This document shows positions 5,089 to 5,339 of a stretch of 5,339 nucleotides of DNA, one piece after another (within the stretch, counting starts at the first letter, position 1; the number at the start of each line of letters is the position of its first letter). The translations under genes and the position numbers were made by a program. A model generated the notes under the pieces. The model did no database searches. It worked only from the letters and a program-made list of their open reading frames with translations, and was not told the DNA's origin. This DNA is from an uncultured Aliterella sp. (GTDB lineage: Bacteria > Cyanobacteriota > Cyanobacteriia > Cyanobacteriales > Chroococcidiopsidaceae). The DNA lies in contig CAJQOK010000260.1 in the NCBI GenBank assembly GCA_905479905.1, positions 1 through 5,339 on the forward strand, given 5' to 3'.

Positions 5089-5339
5089 TTATCCAGCGCA
5101 ATCAGCCCTAGCGCCTTGAGAATCAAGATTGAGCGATCGCACATCCACCGTTACCCCCGCAGATTGCCAAGCCAATGCGATCGCCCTTTCTACATTCGCC
5201 GCCTGAATTTTATCCACCAAAGCGAGTAGAGTTGGGCCTGCACCACTAATAACCAAACCCAACGCCCCCGCCTCTTGAGCGGCGATTTGTACCGCTTCAA
5301 AGCCATGAATCAGCCCTTGACGATAAGGTTGATGCAACC
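5089..5339 (-). CDS. thrB: Homoserine kinase, C-terminal 83 residues (5' end beyond window)
   Basis: Homoserine kinase uses ATP to phosphorylate L-homoserine to O-phospho-L-homoserine, the step before threonine synthase in threonine synthesis; it is a cytoplasmic GHMP-family kinase. The visible part begins LHQPYRQGLIHGF, followed by AGALGLVISGAGPTLLAL, which is the C-terminal GHMP motif of ThrB, and ends at the stop codon 5089-5091. The TTG at 5335-5337 is the internal Leu of the family's R-LHQPYR motif, not a start. The incomplete codon at the edge fits a preceding Arg. About a quarter of the usual length of roughly 305 residues is present. The tail after VDVRSL (NLDSQGARADCAG) is not conserved, as normal for this family. 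No terminator was recognised behind it. Confidence 0.94.
   Translation of the reverse strand, partial: LHQPYRQGLIHGFEAVQIAAQEAGALGLVISGAGPTLLALVDKIQAANVERAIALAWQSAGVTVDVRSLNLDSQGARADCAG
5133..5184. repeat. Two HIP1 octamers inside thrB
   Basis: GCGATCGC at 5133-5140 and 5177-5184, both in the 3' coding part of thrB and translated normally. Confidence 0.85.

Noticed and set aside
5335..5337. TTG as a start codon for an 82-residue protein at the right edge.
   Set aside because: It encodes the internal Leu of the R-LHQPYR motif of homoserine kinase, so the gene continues beyond the window.
1..5339. Mobile elements, CRISPR arrays, tRNA or rRNA genes and the cyanobacterial Yfr1 RNA.
   Set aside because: No transposase, regularly spaced repeats, cloverleaf or rRNA segment was recognised, and the ACTCCTCACAC core of Yfr1 was not found by eye.

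Overview
The window looks like chromosomal DNA from a cyanobacterium, probably a filamentous or Chroococcidiopsis-like lineage, although the exact genus cannot be read from it. The main evidence is nine copies of the octamer GCGATCGC (HIP1, the highly iterated palindrome of cyanobacteria) in 5.3 kb, AT-leaning coding sequence, and several protein types familiar from cyanobacteria. No mobile element, CRISPR array, tRNA or rRNA was seen. It reads as ordinary core and housekeeping sequence with a few uncharacterised genes.

Left part, all minus strand. From the left edge to 958 lies the first 319 codons of a membrane protein of unknown function: hydrophobic segments, then a long charged helical region running off the window. 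A 543-nt gap follows (959-1501). It holds a perfect 10-bp inverted repeat near the start of that gene and a strong hairpin terminator beside the next one. Positions 1502-1933 encode a small exported, charged cyanobacterial protein.

Middle. A two-gene minus-strand unit encodes a CAP/SCP-domain lipoprotein (2728-3240) followed 4 nt later by a short RNase D-type 3'-5' exonuclease (2094-2723). Divergent from it, on the plus strand, are a bacterial SUI1/eIF1-like (YciH) translation factor (3403-3762) and a 53-residue Pmp3/UPF0057 membrane protein (3880-4041).

Right part. The Pmp3 gene converges on a minus-strand exported dienelactone hydrolase-family protein (4093-4893). The 51 nt between them carry two HIP1 octamers that can pair into a hairpin. 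Past a 195-nt gap, the 3' end of homoserine kinase (thrB, 5089-5339) enters from the right edge.

The genes do not form one obvious pathway. The only convincing operon is CAP lipoprotein plus RNase D. I found no clear undescribed system. The best leads are the uncharacterised protein at the left edge, the inverted repeat upstream of it, the possible small transcript in the 959-1501 gap, and the HIP1-built hairpin between convergent genes.
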